NCBI GenBank assembly: GCA_002349525.1
Contig: DEDL01000015.1
Location: 1-13,103, forward strand
Source of the DNA: Lachnoclostridium sp. UBA2905
GTDB lineage: Bacteria > Bacillota > Clostridia > Lachnospirales > Lachnospiraceae
DNA length: 13,103 nt
Direction of reading: 5' to 3'
The position numbers were made by a program, and so were the translations under genes. This document shows, one piece after another, positions 1-4,991 of this stretch (within the stretch, counting starts at the first letter, position 1; every line of letters begins with the position of its first letter). The notes below the pieces were generated by a model that saw nothing but the letters and a program-made list of their open reading frames with translations, did not search any database and was not told the DNA's origin.

Positions 1-1253
1 TCATAATCTATATTTTTCCAAAGCTGAAATAATTCCATCATTCCAATTGTACCGGCAAGATAATCAAATATTCCCTTTGCCGCCTGACATTCAGCAGTGC
101 TAAACAATTCATTTACGCCTTCAATAATGTACGGTATCTCATATTCGTCAAACATTTTGGCAATATCCGGTCCATGTTTACGTTTTCGAAGCAGAACAGC
201 CACCTCTGAATATTTAACACCCGAATCATGTAAGGCCTTTATTCGCTTCGCAATGAATTCATATTCTTCATCGCACTCATTAAACTCCCTATAAACCGTA
301 TCGCCTTCTTCATATTTTACAAGTTTTCCTGATTCCATTACCTTCGGTAAGCGTTTTTCATTATTTACAATAACACGCTTTCCAATATCGACAATCGCTT
401 CTGAACTCCTATAATCTGTTCCCAAAACAATATACTTATTGATTCCATATCTTTCTCTAAAAGTGAGTATATTCTCCGGATCACTTCCTCTAAACTGATA
501 AATCGTCTGATCATCATCACCAACTATGCACAAATTACATCCACCTTGTTTAATAAAGTGAATCAACCTTTCCTGTATTGGATTTGTATCCTGATACTCA
601 TCTACTGTCAGATACTTTATCTTACTTAAGATGATATCTGCGAAATCCTTATTGTTCTCCAACTGATTAAGCATCTCCTGCATAATCAAAGAATAGTCAA
701 AATAATTCTTTCTATAGAATGTATCTTTGTATTTATCAACTGCAGTTCTTGTTTTTTCATCCCACTTGTCTCTTTCAAACCAATTTTCATTTAATGTACT
801 CATTACACTCAAAAATAAATTGGTCTCTGTATATATTTTCAACCCCAAATCCGGCATACCACAGAAGTTATAATTTTTCTCAATATATAGCTTCGTCTTA
901 ATTTCATCTAAAACTGTAAATTTCTGAAGCTGAACAATATATTCCTGTAACATCTTCAGGCAGAAACCATGTATTGTTCCAATATACATATTGGCAAATC
1001 CCTTCGTATTTCCCAACACTGCTTCACCATATTTATAAACCCTGCTCTTTAATTCTTCTGCTGCTTTCTCCGTAAATGTAAATGCAACAATATTCTCAGG
1101 CAAAATATCTGGATTTGATTTTAAAATATTAATAATTCTACGGGTAACAACACCGGTTTTACCAGCACCTGCACATGCAATTATTTCCAAGTCCTCATCA
1201 ATAGTTTTTACCGCTTCAATCTGATTATCAGACAGATTTTCAAACAAATCCAT
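1..1253 (-). CDS. UvrD/PcrA-like superfamily 1 DNA helicase, 3' end beyond the window
   Basis: Reading leftward from an ATG at 1253, 417 codons are open to the window edge. Superfamily 1A helicase motifs appear in order: Walker A AGAGKT (residues 28-33), motif Ia AFTFTEKAAEEL (about 57-68), Walker B VDEYQD (217-222), motif III GDDDQTIYQFRG (245-256) and motif IV with YRSS (about 281). These define an ATP-dependent 3'-5' DNA translocase/helicase of the UvrD/Rep/PcrA type. The start is fixed by AAGGAGG six to seven bases upstream. The insert between motifs Ia and II is short, so this is probably not the roughly 730-residue housekeeping PcrA but an accessory helicase. It follows a small HTH gene on the same strand, 87 bp away. 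Stand-alone UvrD-like helicases of this kind occur in defence and mobile islands, but the C-terminus and downstream partners are not visible, so the specific role is unknown. Confidence 0.9.
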   Translation of the reverse strand, partial: MDLFENLSDNQIEAVKTIDEDLEIIACAGAGKTGVVTRRIINILKSNPDILPENIVAFTFTEKAAEELKSRVYKYGEAVLGNTKGFANMYIGTIHGFCLKMLQEYIVQLQKFTVLDEIKTKLYIEKNYNFCGMPDLGLKIYTETNLFLSVMSTLNENWFERDKWDEKTRTAVDKYKDTFYRKNYFDYSLIMQEMLNQLENNKDFADIILSKIKYLTVDEYQDTNPIQERLIHFIKQGGCNLCIVGDDDQTIYQFRGSDPENILTFRERYGINKYIVLGTDYRSSEAIVDIGKRVIVNNEKRLPKVMESGKLVKYEEGDTVYREFNECDEEYEFIAKRIKALHDSGVKYSEVAVLLRKRKHGPDIAKMFDEYEIPYIIEGVNELFSTAECQAAKGIFDYLAGTIGMMELFQLWKNIDY

Positions 1254-1340
1254 TGGTTATCCTCCTTGCCAAGTCTAAAAAATTAAAGACTATTTATTCA
1301 ACATATAAGTATACAGGAAATGGTGTCCAAAAATCCGGAC

Positions 1341-1544
1341 TCAATTCTTTACATACTCCATAATATCCCCATAGTCCACATCAAGCGTCTTGCAAATCTT
1401 GCCAAGCACCCCCAATGTCACCTCTTCGTCTCTCCTAAGCTTAGTCATTGTATTAGGTGCTATTGCCGCTTGCTTCCTCAAATCCGCTTTGCTCATTTTT
1501 CTATCCACTAATAACTTCCATAATCTGTTGTATGATACAGCCAT
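1341..1544 (-). CDS. Small Cro/C1-type HTH transcriptional regulator
   Basis: A 67-residue protein beginning MAVSYNRLWKLL, consisting almost entirely of one helix-turn-helix domain: KADLRKQAAIAPNTMTKL is the HTH and VTLGVLGKICKTLDVDYGDI the following helices. This matches the short stand-alone XRE/HTH_26 regulators common in Clostridia. An in-frame ATG eight codons upstream exists, but GGAGGG lies six bases before the ATG at 1544 and the family normally starts MAVSYN, so 1544 is preferred. It is the only gene on this strand between a good promoter (1592-1620) and the helicase 87 bp downstream, so the two may be co-transcribed. Such regulators often sit beside restriction or defence genes and control them; the target here is not shown. 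Confidence 0.85.
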   Translation of the reverse strand: MAVSYNRLWKLLVDRKMSKADLRKQAAIAPNTMTKLRRDEEVTLGVLGKICKTLDVDYGDIMEYVKN

Positions 1545-1585
1545 AATGTGCCCTCCATCATGCATCAAAAAGTACCAAAATTCTA

Positions 1586-1732
1586 TTAAACATTATAACA
1601 TAAGCATTTTTTATCTTCAAGAAACTTTCGCACAACCTTGCGATATTTTAAAAGTTCATTCAGTCTCTTTGCACTGCTATTTCCGCTATTTTCAGCTGTT
1701 TCCGCTGTTAATCTCTTTCTTGTGCAAAACAA
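1586..1732 (-). CDS. Possible small lysine/glutamate-rich protein or mobilization-gene remnant
   Basis: A 48-codon frame that would start at TTG 1732, with AGGTGG four bases before it. Its composition is protein-like and charged, for example TAETAENSGNSS followed by AKRLNELLKYRKVVRKFLED, ending CLCYNV. It contains no recognised domain. Just upstream, in another frame, a second charged stretch without a start codon ends at 1741 (AKDGKRREEQLRNESNKE). Together they resemble the tail of a decayed gene, perhaps from a mobilization region, rather than one intact gene. The HTH promoter lies at its 3' end. Confidence is low because the start is a TTG and I cannot confirm homologues. Confidence 0.3.
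   Translation of the reverse strand: MFCTRKRLTAETAENSGNSSAKRLNELLKYRKVVRKFLEDKKCLCYNV
1592..1620 (-). promoter_or_regulatory. Sigma-A promoter for the small HTH gene
   Basis: On the minus strand TTGAAG (1620-1615) and TATAAT (1597-1592) are separated by 17 bp, with TGT just before the -10 (extended -10). The predicted transcript starts about 40 bp before the GGAGGG and ATG of the HTH gene. The promoter overlaps the end of the doubtful small reading frame at 1586-1732. Confidence 0.7.
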
Positions 1733-1881
1733 AATTCCACCTACTCCTTATTTGACTCATTTCTCAGTTGTTCTTCTCGCCTCTTCCCGTCCTTCGCCAG
1801 ATACGCACTTTGTGCCCACAAGCCCCTTCGTGCATCCGGTTAAGGGGCAAAGCCCCCTAAAACCCCGTTTCCATATAGGTA
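1733..1881. other. Gene-free stretch with GC-rich hairpin, possible mobilization-region debris
   Basis: There is no credible complete gene. It holds a charged, start-less reading frame on the minus strand (about 1743-1845), a short dyad GCAC-TTT-GTGC near 1805-1815, and a GC-rich hairpin GGGGC-AAA-GCCCC at 1844-1856 without a T-tract on either side. The GC content of this patch is clearly above its surroundings. Stretches like this flank relaxase genes in clostridial mobile elements, but no relaxase gene is present here, so a remnant oriT is only a guess. Confidence 0.3.
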
Positions 1882-2050
1882 CTCCACTTTTTGGAGCCAT
1901 ATCATCAAAGTAGCTCCACTTTTTGACGTCATTTTTCAGAAGGTGCTCCATATTGTGGAGCCACTATAAAATTATCAAAATATCTATCATCTGATAGTGC
2001 GTCACTTTTTGGCGTCACTTTCCAAAAGGTGCTCCAAAAAGTGGAGCACC
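1882..2050. repeat. 32-bp phased array of CTCCA/TGGAG inverted repeats
   Basis: Five related units begin at 1882, 1914, 1946, 2000 and 2032. Three are dyads with a five-base loop: CTCCA-CTTTT-TGGAG (1882), GCTCCA-TATTG-TGGAGC (1945) and GGTGCTCCA-AAAAG-TGGAGCACC (2028-2050). Two are half-type units of CACTTTTTG followed by RCGTCA (1914 and 2000). Spacing is exactly 32 bp within groups (1882/1914/1946 and 2000/2032), about three helical turns, with one 54-bp step that holds another dyad, CTATCA-TC-TGATAG (1984-1997). The block 1917-1964 is repeated at 2003-2050 with about 39 of 48 positions identical. This looks like a protein-binding array (iteron or operator cluster) or an origin element. 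No protein in the window is an obvious partner. Confidence 0.75.
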
Positions 2051-2069
2051 TATGTATATCCAATGGGTT

Positions 2070-2122
2070 TTAGGGATTTTTCCCTAACCAGTACAGCATT
2101 TTGCACCGGATATCCAAAATGC
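2070..2122. repeat. Two adjacent hairpins downstream of the integrase operon
   Basis: A perfect dyad TTAGGGA-TTTT-TCCCTAA at 2070-2087 is followed by GCATTTTG (2096-2103) paired with CAAAATGC (2115-2122) across an 11-base loop. Neither has a convincing T-tract. They lie between the phased array and the integrase operon and could be further terminators or protein-binding sites. The rest of 2051-2197 contains nothing I can identify. Confidence 0.5.
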
Positions 2123-2197
2123 GTATCTAGCAAAAGACACCTCTAAACTTACATGCATCATTTTACGACATAGGAATACCATTTCAGCAAATAGCAA

Positions 2198-2223
2198 AAC
2201 CGACTGAATTTCTCCAGCCGGTT
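2198..2223 (-). terminator. Probable terminator of the element 1 xis-int operon
   Basis: On the minus strand AACCGGCTG pairs with CAGTCGGTT (nine pairs, one G-U) around an eight-base loop, followed by a short T-rich run. It lies 20 bp past the stop codon of the last gene of the operon. Confidence 0.55.
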
Positions 2224-2243
2224 CTTCCCCTCCACTTATCTTT

Positions 2244-2480
2244 CTACCATACGGAACAATCATCCAACGCATCCAGCCACACCTGCATTTCCCCGCTAAG
2301 CATTAACCTCACATACTCCACTGGGTCATCTATCGCCAGTGCATCCATCTTCCCTTGGGAGTTTGGAGTGGTCCGAAGACCACTCTCCCACTTCCCACAA
2401 TCCAGACTTATGATGCAGTTGGTATCATAGTGAATAACATTCACCGTGTTATTCTGCTCGTTGTAAAATCCTCTTATCAT
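2244..2480 (-). CDS. Small DUF6061-like protein, last gene of the int operon
   Basis: A protein of 78 residues starting MIRGFYNEQNNTVNV and ending with the segment PVEYVRLMLSGEMQVWLDAL. A short beta-hairpin-like N-terminus followed by the pattern P-x-E-Y-x-x-L-x-L-S-G-x-x-x-x-x-L is what I associate with the DUF6061 family, small uncharacterised proteins of clostridial mobile elements; this assignment is from memory of the pattern. The ATG at 2480 gives the family-like start, while another ATG at 2492 would overlap the integrase stop (2483-2485) by several bases. Either way translation is coupled to the integrase. Function unknown. Confidence 0.6.
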   Translation of the reverse strand: MIRGFYNEQNNTVNVIHYDTNCIISLDCGKWESGLRTTPNSQGKMDALAIDDPVEYVRLMLSGEMQVWLDALDDCSVW

Positions 2481-2482
2481 TC

Positions 2483-3610
2483 TCAAGACCATCCACCTGC
2501 CTTTCGGAACCGCATCTCTGTTGCCATATCCACCAGATTGCTTTCCAATTCCCCGGTAGCCTCCGCATTGAGTAAATCTGCCACCTGCTTCTGCTTATTC
2601 GGATAAAGGTGTCCATAAATATTCATGGTGGTATTCACAGAATCATGTCCCACCCGCTGGGCGATGACCAACGGTTGCATCCCCTTCTCTATTAGCAATG
2701 CAATGTGCGAATGACGAAGATCATGTACACGGATAGGCTTTAGCTTCGCCTGCTCCGTCTTTTGTTTCATCTTCTTTTGAATTGCCCTGTCTGTGATGGG
2801 GAAGATTCGTTCCTCCGGTGTCAATCCATATTGTCTGTCCACAAAATCCTTCATCTCCTCTGCCAGAAACTTCGGAATAGTAATCTTGCGATTAGAACTC
2901 TCTGTCTTTGGTGGTGTTACATAATCGGTTTGATTTCTCCTGTAATAAGTCTTGGAGATGTTCACCGTTCCGTTTTCAAAATCAATATCCTGACTGGTAA
3001 GTGCCAGCAGCTCCCCTACCCGGCATCCAAGCCAGAATAACATCTGAAAGATAATCCGGTACATCTCCTCATCCGGACTAAAACATTGTATAAACTGTTC
3101 ATACTCATCCTTGGTCCAGAAGTTTAACTCCTTAGCATTCGGACGACCCATTTTATCCACCTTCTTGCAGGGATTGTCCTTCAAATCATAGAACTTCTCT
3201 GCGTGATTAAAAAGCGCCGTCATCTGATTTTGTATCATCCTCAGATACGTTGGCTTGTAATCTTGATTCAAAAGTGCATTCTGCCACTTGATAATATCCA
3301 CAGCAGTAATCTCATTCATCTGTTTCTCACCAAAGTAAGGAATGATTTTGGTTTCAAATAGTGTCCGCTTTGTCATTATGGAACGTTCCTTCAGTCTCGG
3401 TGCCTTATCCTCAAAGTACACATCCACAAAGGAAGCAAACTTCATATCCATGCTAGCACTCTGCTTCTGTAAAAAATCACGTTCCCACTGCTGGGCATCC
3501 TTCTTAGTAGCAAATCCGCGTTTCATCTTGGATTTACTTTCACCACGCCAATCCTTATAGTTGCACTTACAAAACCAAGTGTTTCGTTTCTCGTCCTTAT
3601 AAACCGGCAT
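2483..3610 (-). CDS. int: Tyrosine integrase of element 1 (Tn916 Int-like)
   Basis: A site-specific recombinase of 375 residues that would integrate and excise element 1. The N-terminus (MPVYKDEKRNTWFCKCNY) is the Tn916-type arm-binding domain that contacts direct repeats near the element ends. Next come a SAM-like core-binding domain (about 60-160) and the catalytic domain. Visible catalytic residues are Arg197 (GCRVGE), Lys235 (TPPKTE), His296-x-x-Arg299 (HDLRH), His322 (VGHD) and the nucleophile Tyr332 (NIYGHLYP), so it appears active. The ATG at 3610 is chosen over the one at 3616 because GAGAGG is eight bases upstream of it and too close to the other. It lies downstream of xis and is clearly homologous along its length to the second integrase at 9774-10856 (shared YKDEK, YLRMIQNQ, NPCKKV and GHLYP blocks). 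Confidence 0.93.
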   Translation of the reverse strand: MPVYKDEKRNTWFCKCNYKDWRGESKSKMKRGFATKKDAQQWERDFLQKQSASMDMKFASFVDVYFEDKAPRLKERSIMTKRTLFETKIIPYFGEKQMNEITAVDIIKWQNALLNQDYKPTYLRMIQNQMTALFNHAEKFYDLKDNPCKKVDKMGRPNAKELNFWTKDEYEQFIQCFSPDEEMYRIIFQMLFWLGCRVGELLALTSQDIDFENGTVNISKTYYRRNQTDYVTPPKTESSNRKITIPKFLAEEMKDFVDRQYGLTPEERIFPITDRAIQKKMKQKTEQAKLKPIRVHDLRHSHIALLIEKGMQPLVIAQRVGHDSVNTTMNIYGHLYPNKQKQVADLLNAEATGELESNLVDMATEMRFRKAGGWS

Positions 3611-3687
3611 ACTCATTACCTCTCTTTCTTGTAGCCGCCACACCCGGAATTACTCCGAGTATGGCTTATTCAGTTATCAAAGTTCAT

Positions 3688-3873
3688 CTATTGTGCTTCG
3701 CTATATCCGTAGCACTTCTTCTCGAAGTAGGCTCTTGGAACGGAACCTGCCTTGGTAAAATAACCCTGTGCTTTTAGTTCCTTATTCCATCCACGAATGA
3801 CTGCGTAAGCGGTTGATTCTGCAATTCCCAGAAGTTCTGCAACTTCCTTAGCAGATAAATAGCGTTTCGTCAT
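3688..3873 (-). CDS. xis: Excisionase-like HTH protein of element 1
   Basis: A basic 61-residue protein with a MerR/Xis-type helix-turn-helix near the start (SAKEVAELLGIAESTAYAVIRG) and a C-terminal PRAYFEKKCYGY segment. Small HTH_17-type proteins directly upstream of a Tn916-like integrase act as excisionases that bend DNA at the attachment sites and favour excision. The ribosome binding site AAGGAGG is seven bases before the ATG. It is followed by int after a gap of about 77 bp and preceded by a tiny leader frame. The protein at 10872-11069 is its counterpart in element 2 and shares the PRA-F/Y-EKK-YGY end. Confidence 0.85.
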   Translation of the reverse strand: MTKRYLSAKEVAELLGIAESTAYAVIRGWNKELKAQGYFTKAGSVPRAYFEKKCYGYSEAQ

Positions 3874-3891
3874 ACTCCTTCCTCCTTTCCA

Positions 3892-3918
3892 CTAAAACTT
3901 ATGTACACTCTTGCACAT
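3892..3918 (-). CDS. Putative eight-residue leader peptide before xis
   Basis: In the 5' leader of the xis-int transcript, GGGAGGTG lies six bases before an ATG that opens MCKSVHKF and then stops with TAG 19 bp before the xis ATG. The ribosome binding site is as strong as that of xis itself, so ribosomes very likely load here. A short translated leader could couple or attenuate translation of xis. No sequence identity to a known leader is claimed. Confidence 0.4.
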   Translation of the reverse strand: MCKSVHKF

Positions 3919-3943
3919 GGCACTCACCTCCCGTTATCTAATT

Positions 3944-3998
3944 AGTAACTATATTGTTACTGTTTGTTTTTTGATTATATAGTAACATATATGTTTCT
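3944..3998. promoter_or_regulatory. Two operator copies on the xis-int side
   Basis: AGTAAC-TATATT-GTTACT at 3944-3961 is a perfect 18-bp dyad. AGTAAC-ATATAT-GTTTCT at 3981-3998 matches it with one changed base in the arms. The starts are 37 bp apart. The second lies inside the xis-int promoter spacer and the first at about the transcript start. The same motif recurs twice beside xre. Confidence 0.75.
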
Positions 3999-4003
3999 GT
4001 CAA
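3974..4003 (-). promoter_or_regulatory. Consensus promoter of xis-int (element 1)
   Basis: On the minus strand a perfect TTGACA (4003-3998) and a perfect TATAAT (3979-3974) are 18 bp apart. The second operator copy (3981-3998) fills the spacer almost exactly, so binding of the XRE protein there should exclude RNA polymerase. Confidence 0.8.
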
Positions 4004-4110
4004 GAGATGAACGAAAAATATTTATCACTTATAAAAAATACTTCTTTTTATAGAGTTTACATTCCCATATCCCTGACTCTGCATTCTGTCCTGAATTGTA
4101 GACTTTTTTA

Positions 4111-4139
4111 TTGCCATACAGTAACATTTATGTTATTGT
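4111..4139 (+). promoter_or_regulatory. Probable xre promoter (element 1)
   Basis: TTGCCA (4111-4116) and TATTGT (4134-4139) are 17 bp apart, and an operator lies in the spacer. The -10 is a weaker match than the opposing xis promoter, and TATTAT a few bases later is an alternative. Confidence 0.45.
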
Positions 4140-4163
4140 ATTATCAGAAACGATATTGTTACT
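4120..4163. promoter_or_regulatory. Two operator copies on the xre side
   Basis: AGTAAC-ATTTAT-GTTATT (4120-4137) and AGAAAC-GATATT-GTTACT (4146-4163) repeat the AGTAAC-N6-GTTACT dyad with one arm change each. They lie within and just after the probable xre promoter and before its ribosome binding site, as expected for autoregulation. Confidence 0.72.
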
Positions 4164-4186
4164 ATGTAATTGGAAGGAGTTACACG

Positions 4187-4627
4187 ATGGCTATTGGTGA
4201 ACGAATAAAACGAATTAGAAATTTCCGCAAATTAACACAGGCACAGCTTGGTGAAGCTGTTGGCTTATCCGATGTACGAATCCGTCAGTACGAAATCGGC
4301 AACCGCACACCCAAGGAGGATATGATACAGGAACTGGCAAAAGCCTTGAACTGTAATTACCGCTCCATCTATGAGCCTTCCCTCTACGCAGCGGAAGATG
4401 TGATGTATGCTCTCTTTGAATTGGATGAGCACTACAATATGTCCCTCTACGAAGTTGCAAATCCCAAAGACCCTACTGAGAAACATATTGCTGTTGGTTT
4501 TGATTATTCTTTACTGGATGATTTCCTGAATACCTGGAAAAAGAAAAAAGAGGACTTAGCCTCTGGTAAAATTACCAAAGAAGAGTATTTTGAATGGAAG
4601 ATTAACTGGCCTCACGCCGAAGATTAA
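4187..4627 (+). CDS. XRE-family repressor of element 1
   Basis: A 146-residue regulator. Residues 1-65 are a Cro/C1 helix-turn-helix (MAIGERIKRIRNFRKLTQAQ, then LGEAVGLSDVRIRQYEIGNR). The remainder is a charged helical region ending KKKEDLASGKITKEEYFEWK, likely for dimerisation or signal sensing. An open frame continues upstream to 4007, but GGAAGGAG seven bases before the ATG at 4187 and the normal N-terminus of the HTH fix the start. The gene is divergent from xis-int, and four copies of an 18-bp dyad lie between them. I infer that it represses both its own gene and xis-int, keeping the element integrated. Its counterpart in element 2 (11244-11744) has a similar domain order and a similar acidic tail. 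Confidence 0.85.
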   Translation: MAIGERIKRIRNFRKLTQAQLGEAVGLSDVRIRQYEIGNRTPKEDMIQELAKALNCNYRSIYEPSLYAAEDVMYALFELDEHYNMSLYEVANPKDPTEKHIAVGFDYSLLDDFLNTWKKKKEDLASGKITKEEYFEWKINWPHAED

Positions 4628-4635
4628 AAACACGT

Positions 4636-4654
4636 GTATCACGCGCGTATCACG
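4636..4654. repeat. Paired direct repeat GTATCACG, 11-bp period
   Basis: GTATCACG occurs at 4636-4643 and again at 4647-4654, an 11-bp period, just after the xre stop codon and about 180 bp from the tuf 3'-end copy. Element 2 has a differently worded pair (AGAACCA) with the same 11-bp period near each end. Arm-type binding sites for the N-terminal domain of Tn916-like integrases have this layout, so that is the proposed role. Confidence 0.5.
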
Positions 4655-4694
4655 AGCCCATTTTGAGCGAAGAACTTGAAACGGGCTTTTTCTT
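4655..4694 (+). terminator. Intrinsic terminator of xre (element 1)
   Basis: AGCCC (4655-4659) pairs with GGGCT (4683-4687). The stem continues through TTT/AAA after one mismatch, and TTTTTCTTT follows. It lies 28 bp after the xre stop codon. Confidence 0.75.
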
Positions 4695-4722
4695 TGTTCG
4701 TTAATCTTCTCTAAACAAAAGA

Positions 4723-4759
4723 AAGCCGCAACTCCTCATAAAATGAGGAATTGCGGCTT
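4723..4759 (-). terminator. tuf-type terminator attached to the displaced tuf 3' end
   Basis: A 17-bp stem, with a single G-U pair in the minus-strand RNA, has a three-base loop and is followed on the minus strand by TTTCTTTTGTTT. It sits 33 bp past the tuf-like stop codon at 4792, the same relation that the terminator at 12227-12256 has to the functional tuf. It is probably the terminator supplied by element 1 with its tuf 3' end. Confidence 0.8.
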
Positions 4760-4791
4760 GTATTTAAGTTTCTATGATACTAAATCAAAGA

Positions 4792-4845
4792 TTACTCGAT
4801 AATTGTAGCAACACGGCCAGAACCTACGGTTCTACCACCTTCACG
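4792..4845 (-). pseudogene. tuf: Displaced 3' end of tuf (attachment-site copy)
   Basis: On the minus strand the last 17 codons of EF-Tu plus TAA are present (REGGRTVGSGRVATIIE). Upstream of the CGT for Arg the match to tuf ends abruptly. Compared with the functional end at 12294-12347, about 53 of 61 aligned positions from 4785 to 4845 agree, and every difference inside the codons is synonymous. This is the signature of an integrative element that uses the 3' end of tuf as its target and carries its own synonymous copy. An ATG four codons upstream of the match has no ribosome binding site, so translation is unlikely. Confidence 0.88.
4835..4845. other. Candidate attachment core, inner end of element 2
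   Basis: CCACCTTCACG is the outermost block shared exactly with tuf (12337-12347) before the sequences diverge. It encodes REGG in tuf on the minus strand. A second exact shared block of 14 bp lies at 4805-4818. Strand exchange probably occurs in one of these two. Confidence 0.55.
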
Positions 4846-4948
4846 CTTCGTTGGAAACATAATCGTAGTATTTTTGCTTATATTTTTTGCATTTTATTAT
4901 TCATATTATTTGATTTTTCTTCTTATATTCCTGGCTTTTGAATTTTTT

Positions 4949-4966
4949 AGAACCAAAATAGAACCA
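4949..4966 (+). repeat. Paired AGAACCA repeat, inner end of element 2
   Basis: AGAACCA at 4949-4955 and 4960-4966 has an 11-bp period and is preceded by a run of T. A 24-bp stretch here (4944-4967) matches 12130-12153 with one difference, in the same orientation at the other end of the element. It is proposed to be an arm-type integrase-binding site. Confidence 0.65.
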
Positions 4967-4991
4967 CGTACAAAACTTGAAATAACAATTC

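Larger units (their letters stand above)
1..4845. mobile_element. Element 1: second integrative element, left end not visible
   Basis: The right end is the tuf 3'-end copy at 4792-4845 with its terminator, followed by xre, xis, int and a DUF6061-like gene in the same order and orientations as element 2. No further tuf 3'-end copy is seen down to position 1, so the left boundary is either outside the window or has been lost. Whether the phased repeats, HTH gene and helicase (1-2050) belong to this element is inferred only from position. Confidence 0.5.

Noticed and set aside
1..1253. Naming the helicase gajB (Gabija)
   Set aside because: No gajA-like gene precedes it in the window and the C-terminus is missing, so the helicase motifs alone do not justify the name.
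1254..1340. A separate promoter for the helicase (TATACT near 1310)
   Set aside because: The -10-like box has no matching -35, and co-transcription with the HTH gene is equally likely.
1757..1951. A 64-codon minus-strand frame starting MEHLLKND
   Set aside because: It spans the phased repeats and the GC-rich hairpin, has no good ribosome binding site, and its translation looks like read-through of repeat DNA.
1882..2050. The regularly spaced repeats as a CRISPR array
   Set aside because: The units are divergent dyads rather than identical repeats, the DNA between them is itself repeated, and no cas gene is present.
2084..2272. A 62-codon minus-strand frame starting MRWMIVPYG
   Set aside because: It overlaps the 3' end of the DUF6061-like gene and the operon terminator and has no protein-like features.
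4007..4186. The upstream extension of the element 1 XRE frame
   Set aside because: It crosses two operators and the promoter; GGAAGGAG and the normal HTH N-terminus place the start at 4187.
4792..4857. A translated short gene from the ATG upstream of the displaced tuf end
   Set aside because: There is no ribosome binding site or promoter; the frame is open only because it is a copy of the tuf 3' end.
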